A DNA stretch of 64,000 bases, from NCBI GenBank assembly GCA_002069885.1, contig MWCD01000009.1, forward strand, positions 1 to 64,000, given 5' to 3'. The notes beneath the pieces were generated by a model. It was not told the origin of the DNA. It searched no databases and saw only the letters and a list, made by a program, of their open reading frames with translations. Of this stretch, positions 61,571 to 64,000 are shown piece by piece (the stretch's first letter is position 1; the number at the start of each line of letters is the position of its first letter). The position numbers and the translations under genes were made by a program. Source of the DNA: a bacterium ADurb.Bin236. GTDB lineage: Bacteria > UBP15 > UBA6099.

Positions 61571-64000
61571 CTATCGTTTTCCGCCGCGGGCGCGCGCGGC
61601 TGATTTTCGCTCCGGCGACACCGTAGTCCCCGCGTCGAGCCGTTCGGCTGAGAACACGCCCTGCGGTTGTCCGTTCACGACGAGTTTCCAGTCGCCCGGT
61701 TCAAGGTTGGCCACCCTGACGCGGAGCGGGCGCGATGCCGCGTCCGGCGATTCCAGCCCGATGTCCAGCCTTCCGGCGCGGACGGATACGGACGTCACCG
61801 AGCATAGGTCGAGGCCGAATCCCGCGCTGGCGGAAGCGTCGATGAAAGCGTCTCCGTATTTGCGAGTCATATTCGCCGCGGCCGAGCACGCTCCGCCGCC
61901 GCCCCAGTCGAACATGATGTAGCCGGGCGCGCGCCTGTCGAATCCCATGTGGGCGTAGTTCTCATACACCGCGCCCTCGTCCTTCGGGATGTACATGCCC
62001 ATGTTGCCGGGGGCGACGCGCCTGTGTTCCGGCGCGAGCATGGTTGTGAATGAGGAGCGCAGCGCGGCGACTGCCCGCTCCATGTATTCGCCGTTCCCCG
62101 TCAGCTCGTAGTATCCGGCTAGGCATTCGGCGAACATGCTCTGCCGCGCGTCGTTCCATTCCGCGTCCGTGTTCATGACGCCGAACCCGCCGAAGGTGTT
62201 GATGGAAACGTAAGGGGCATCCCAGACCTGCTGCCACATGGTCAGGGTGTCAACCGCCATGAGTCCGTGTTCGAGGTATTTCGCGCCCGCGCCTGCGGCG
62301 GCCAGTTCGCGCATCAGTTCAGCCGTCCAGAACACGCACAGGTTGTTCATGCACTCGACGCCAGTTCCGGCGTCTCGCATGCCGAAATCTTTTTTCGAGC
62401 AGGAGAAAAATGTTTCGAAGTCCCACCATTTGTTTTTCGGGAAGATTTCATTGATTAGGAAATCGGCGGCGCGGCGGGCGGCGCGAGAGAAGCGTTTGTC
62501 GCCGGTGGCGGCTCCGAGGCGGGCGAGGAACATCCCCGGCGCGGCCGTCTGAGCGCTCTCCCTAAGAGTGGAGCAGGCGATAGGGCCGGATTTTCTGACT
62601 CTAACCCAACCGGGAATCGCCCCGGAGCTGAGTTGCGCTTCGACAAATGCGGCGCCGAGCGCGGCCGACCGATCCATCAGCCTTTTGTCCGGTTCCAGTT
62701 CCTCGTGCCAGCGGAGCATCCACCATCCCGTCCACGCGTTGTCCGGCAGGTGATACTCCCTGACCGCCTGAAAAGCCTTCGTTCCCTGAAACCAGAACGG
62801 GGGGGCGTCCTCTGGGCAGAAGCACGCCGAGCGCATGAAGCCGCGTTCGACCGGCGCGGCGAGCGCCAGTTCCTTCATGGCGAGCGCTTTCTTTTTCATC
62901 TCTTCGTCGCCCAGCCGCTCCGCCCACGAATAAGCCCCGTGCGCCGTCCTCATGTTGCAGAACCATGACTGATACATGACCTGCGGGGGCGCGCTCATCG
63001 GCGCGTGGTGAACCAACAGTTCGCCGAGGTCGTTTATGGCCGGCTTGTTCATAAGTTTCTCGGTTGCTATCGAGTGAATTTTCGGTATGAAGCGCTGCGC
63101 GCTCAGGGATGCCTTGAGTTGAGCGTCCTTCATGAACGAAGCGGGCGCGGGGCCTGCGAAGGTCAGGGCCATAGTCCCTCCGGCGGGCGCGCCGCCGGTC
63201 TCCACCTCGCGCCAGATATTCCCCCGCTCGAACGCGAATCCGAACACTCTGCGAGCGCATTCCTCGTATGGAAGCGCCTGCGGGTCGGTTCCCTTGAGCA
63301 GGGGCGCGCCGTATCTGCGCCATAGATGCTCGTTGACCATGCGAGTTATCCGGCGCTCCTTTTCGCGCGCGTTCGCGAGTATGTCGAATCCGTATTTCAG
63401 TTCGCCGGAAATCGGGGAGTCGCCCGGAGCTTTCGCCTTGAAAAAAACGTGTCCGTCAACTTCGTATTGCCTGAACCCGAACCCGAACAATGGAGCGTCG
63501 AGGCCGGGGTTCTCGACCTTCGCGTCGAGCGCGGTCGGCAGCCGCCTGTTCGCTTTCAATATGTCCAGATCGGGGATGAGCGCCGCCCCTATTTCCCCTT
63601 TCACGTATATGACGGCGGGCGACCTGAATATCTGGTCGCCGATGACGTGCTCGGAGTCGCGGCGCAGATGGGGTATCCAGATATAATCAAGCGGCTCATA
63701 TTGGGAATACAGCCTGCCGCCGGGAAGGAACGCGTAGTACGAGCCGGAGGACGACACACGGGCGGGTTTTTCGAGTTTTATCGTCACGGCGACGTTGACG
63801 AAGAGGTCGTTATCGCTGAATGACAACGTCTGCGCGGCGGAGTTCCCGGCTGTTTCGCCGATAAGGGTGATTTTCGCGCGGCCCGCGCGCGCCTCGGCCC
63901 CGGCTAGTCGCTGGGGGAACATCAGAGACCTGTTTTTGCAGCGCAGGGAAGGTCCGCCCGCCTCGGTGCGGGGATGCGGGGCGACGGTCGTGCGGTCGGA
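61571..64000 (-). CDS. Large (alpha/alpha)6-like carbohydrate protein, unknown (N-terminus beyond window end)
   Basis: At least 809 residues; the frame stays open to base 64000, so the 63922 start is only the first in-window ATG. The N-terminal half is beta-rich (SGSYYAFLPGGRLYSQYEPLDYIW). The C-terminal half is helical with repeated aromatic motifs (MYQSWFCNMRTAHGAYSWAERLGDEEM, WTGWWMLRWHEELEPDK, FDWGGGGACSAAAN), as in six-hairpin glycosidase-like folds. A beta-type tail follows (about 700-783 from the ATG). No signal peptide is visible because the start is missing. Catalytic residues could not be assigned. It is upstream of the GT39-like gene. Confidence 0.7.
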   Translation of the reverse strand, partial: SDRTTVAPHPRTEAGGPSLRCKNRSLMFPQRLAGAEARAGRAKITLIGETAGNSAAQTLSFSDNDLFVNVAVTIKLEKPARVSSSGSYYAFLPGGRLYSQYEPLDYIWIPHLRRDSEHVIGDQIFRSPAVIYVKGEIGAALIPDLDILKANRRLPTALDAKVENPGLDAPLFGFGFRQYEVDGHVFFKAKAPGDSPISGELKYGFDILANAREKERRITRMVNEHLWRRYGAPLLKGTDPQALPYEECARRVFGFAFERGNIWREVETGGAPAGGTMALTFAGPAPASFMKDAQLKASLSAQRFIPKIHSIATEKLMNKPAINDLGELLVHHAPMSAPPQVMYQSWFCNMRTAHGAYSWAERLGDEEMKKKALAMKELALAAPVERGFMRSACFCPEDAPPFWFQGTKAFQAVREYHLPDNAWTGWWMLRWHEELEPDKRLMDRSAALGAAFVEAQLSSGAIPGWVRVRKSGPIACSTLRESAQTAAPGMFLARLGAATGDKRFSRAARRAADFLINEIFPKNKWWDFETFFSCSKKDFGMRDAGTGVECMNNLCVFWTAELMRELAAAGAGAKYLEHGLMAVDTLTMWQQVWDAPYVSINTFGGFGVMNTDAEWNDARQSMFAECLAGYYELTGNGEYMERAVAALRSSFTTMLAPEHRRVAPGNMGMYIPKDEGAVYENYAHMGFDRRAPGYIMFDWGGGGACSAAANMTRKYGDAFIDASASAGFGLDLCSVTSVSVRAGRLDIGLESPDAASRPLRVRVANLEPGDWKLVVNGQPQGVFSAERLDAGTTVSPERKSAARARGGKR

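Overview
The window is about 64 kb of a GC-rich chromosome (roughly 60% GC by eye) from a diderm, probably anaerobic bacterium. It carries a TolC/RND efflux operon, which implies an outer membrane. It also carries a corrinoid-type methyltetrahydrofolate methyltransferase, a 2-oxoacid:ferredoxin oxidoreductase, peroxide and iron defence genes, sigma-54 signalling, and both c-di-AMP and c-di-GMP genes. I could not assign a phylum; an uncultivated candidate phylum is plausible. Most of the window is housekeeping core. AT-rich islands rich in repeats interrupt it at 27.3-31.5, 37.9-40.7 and 55.8-58.9 kb.

Layout. 0-8 kb: a truncated methyltransferase gene, a membrane-fused GH2-like protein that has lost its catalytic residues, then gyrB-gyrA. 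8-13.5 kb: a dispersed repeat, a bifunctional nuclease, yjbQ, der, and a wecA-like/wecB pair for UDP-sugar and glycan priming. 13.8-25.4 kb: argH-cdaA-cdaR-glmM, joined by 4-base overlaps, then rnhB-yraN, pcm, a DUF72 gene, mfd and 5-formyl-THF cyclo-ligase. 25.6-31.5 kb: an internally duplicated c-heme membrane protein, small regulators, an isolated ftsZ, a ModE-type HTH gene and a pilin-like gene. 31.6-37.9 kb: a tripartite RND efflux operon ending in a PII-like gene. 37.9-40.7 kb: an AT-rich island with an inverted-repeat element, a 58-bp direct repeat and two small membrane-anchored proteins. 40.7-48.3 kb: redox genes (DUF2892, tpx, ferritin, AEC transporter, 2-oxoacid oxidoreductase, nitroreductase, scyllo-inosose-dehydrogenase-like MDR). 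48.3-58.5 kb: signalling genes (GGDEF, NtrC-type regulator, receiver pair behind a sigma-54 promoter, PilZ-receiver fusion), cutA, an S-adenosyl-l-methionine hydrolase, an M48 protease, a PabC-like gene, tRNA-His and hisS. 58.6-64 kb: a second copy of the dispersed repeat, a Xer-type recombinase and two cell-envelope or carbohydrate genes, the last running off the window.

The observation I rate highest is the tRNA-His/hisS pair at 54.1-55.75 kb. The tRNA has no G at position -1, has U72 and A73 in place of the universal G-1:C73 pair, and sits 67 bp upstream of a HisRS of the divergent type known from alphaproteobacteria. It looks like a complete non-canonical histidine identity system encoded as a cassette in a genome that does not otherwise look alphaproteobacterial. 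Other notable items are a multi-branched RNA with three regularly spaced CCUC motifs (57.0-57.27 kb), a dispersed repeat whose two copies form a filled/empty-site pair for a nested 100-bp insertion, a near-consensus sigma-54 promoter ahead of a receiver/pseudo-receiver pair, and a 15-codon ORF with a strong ribosome binding site.
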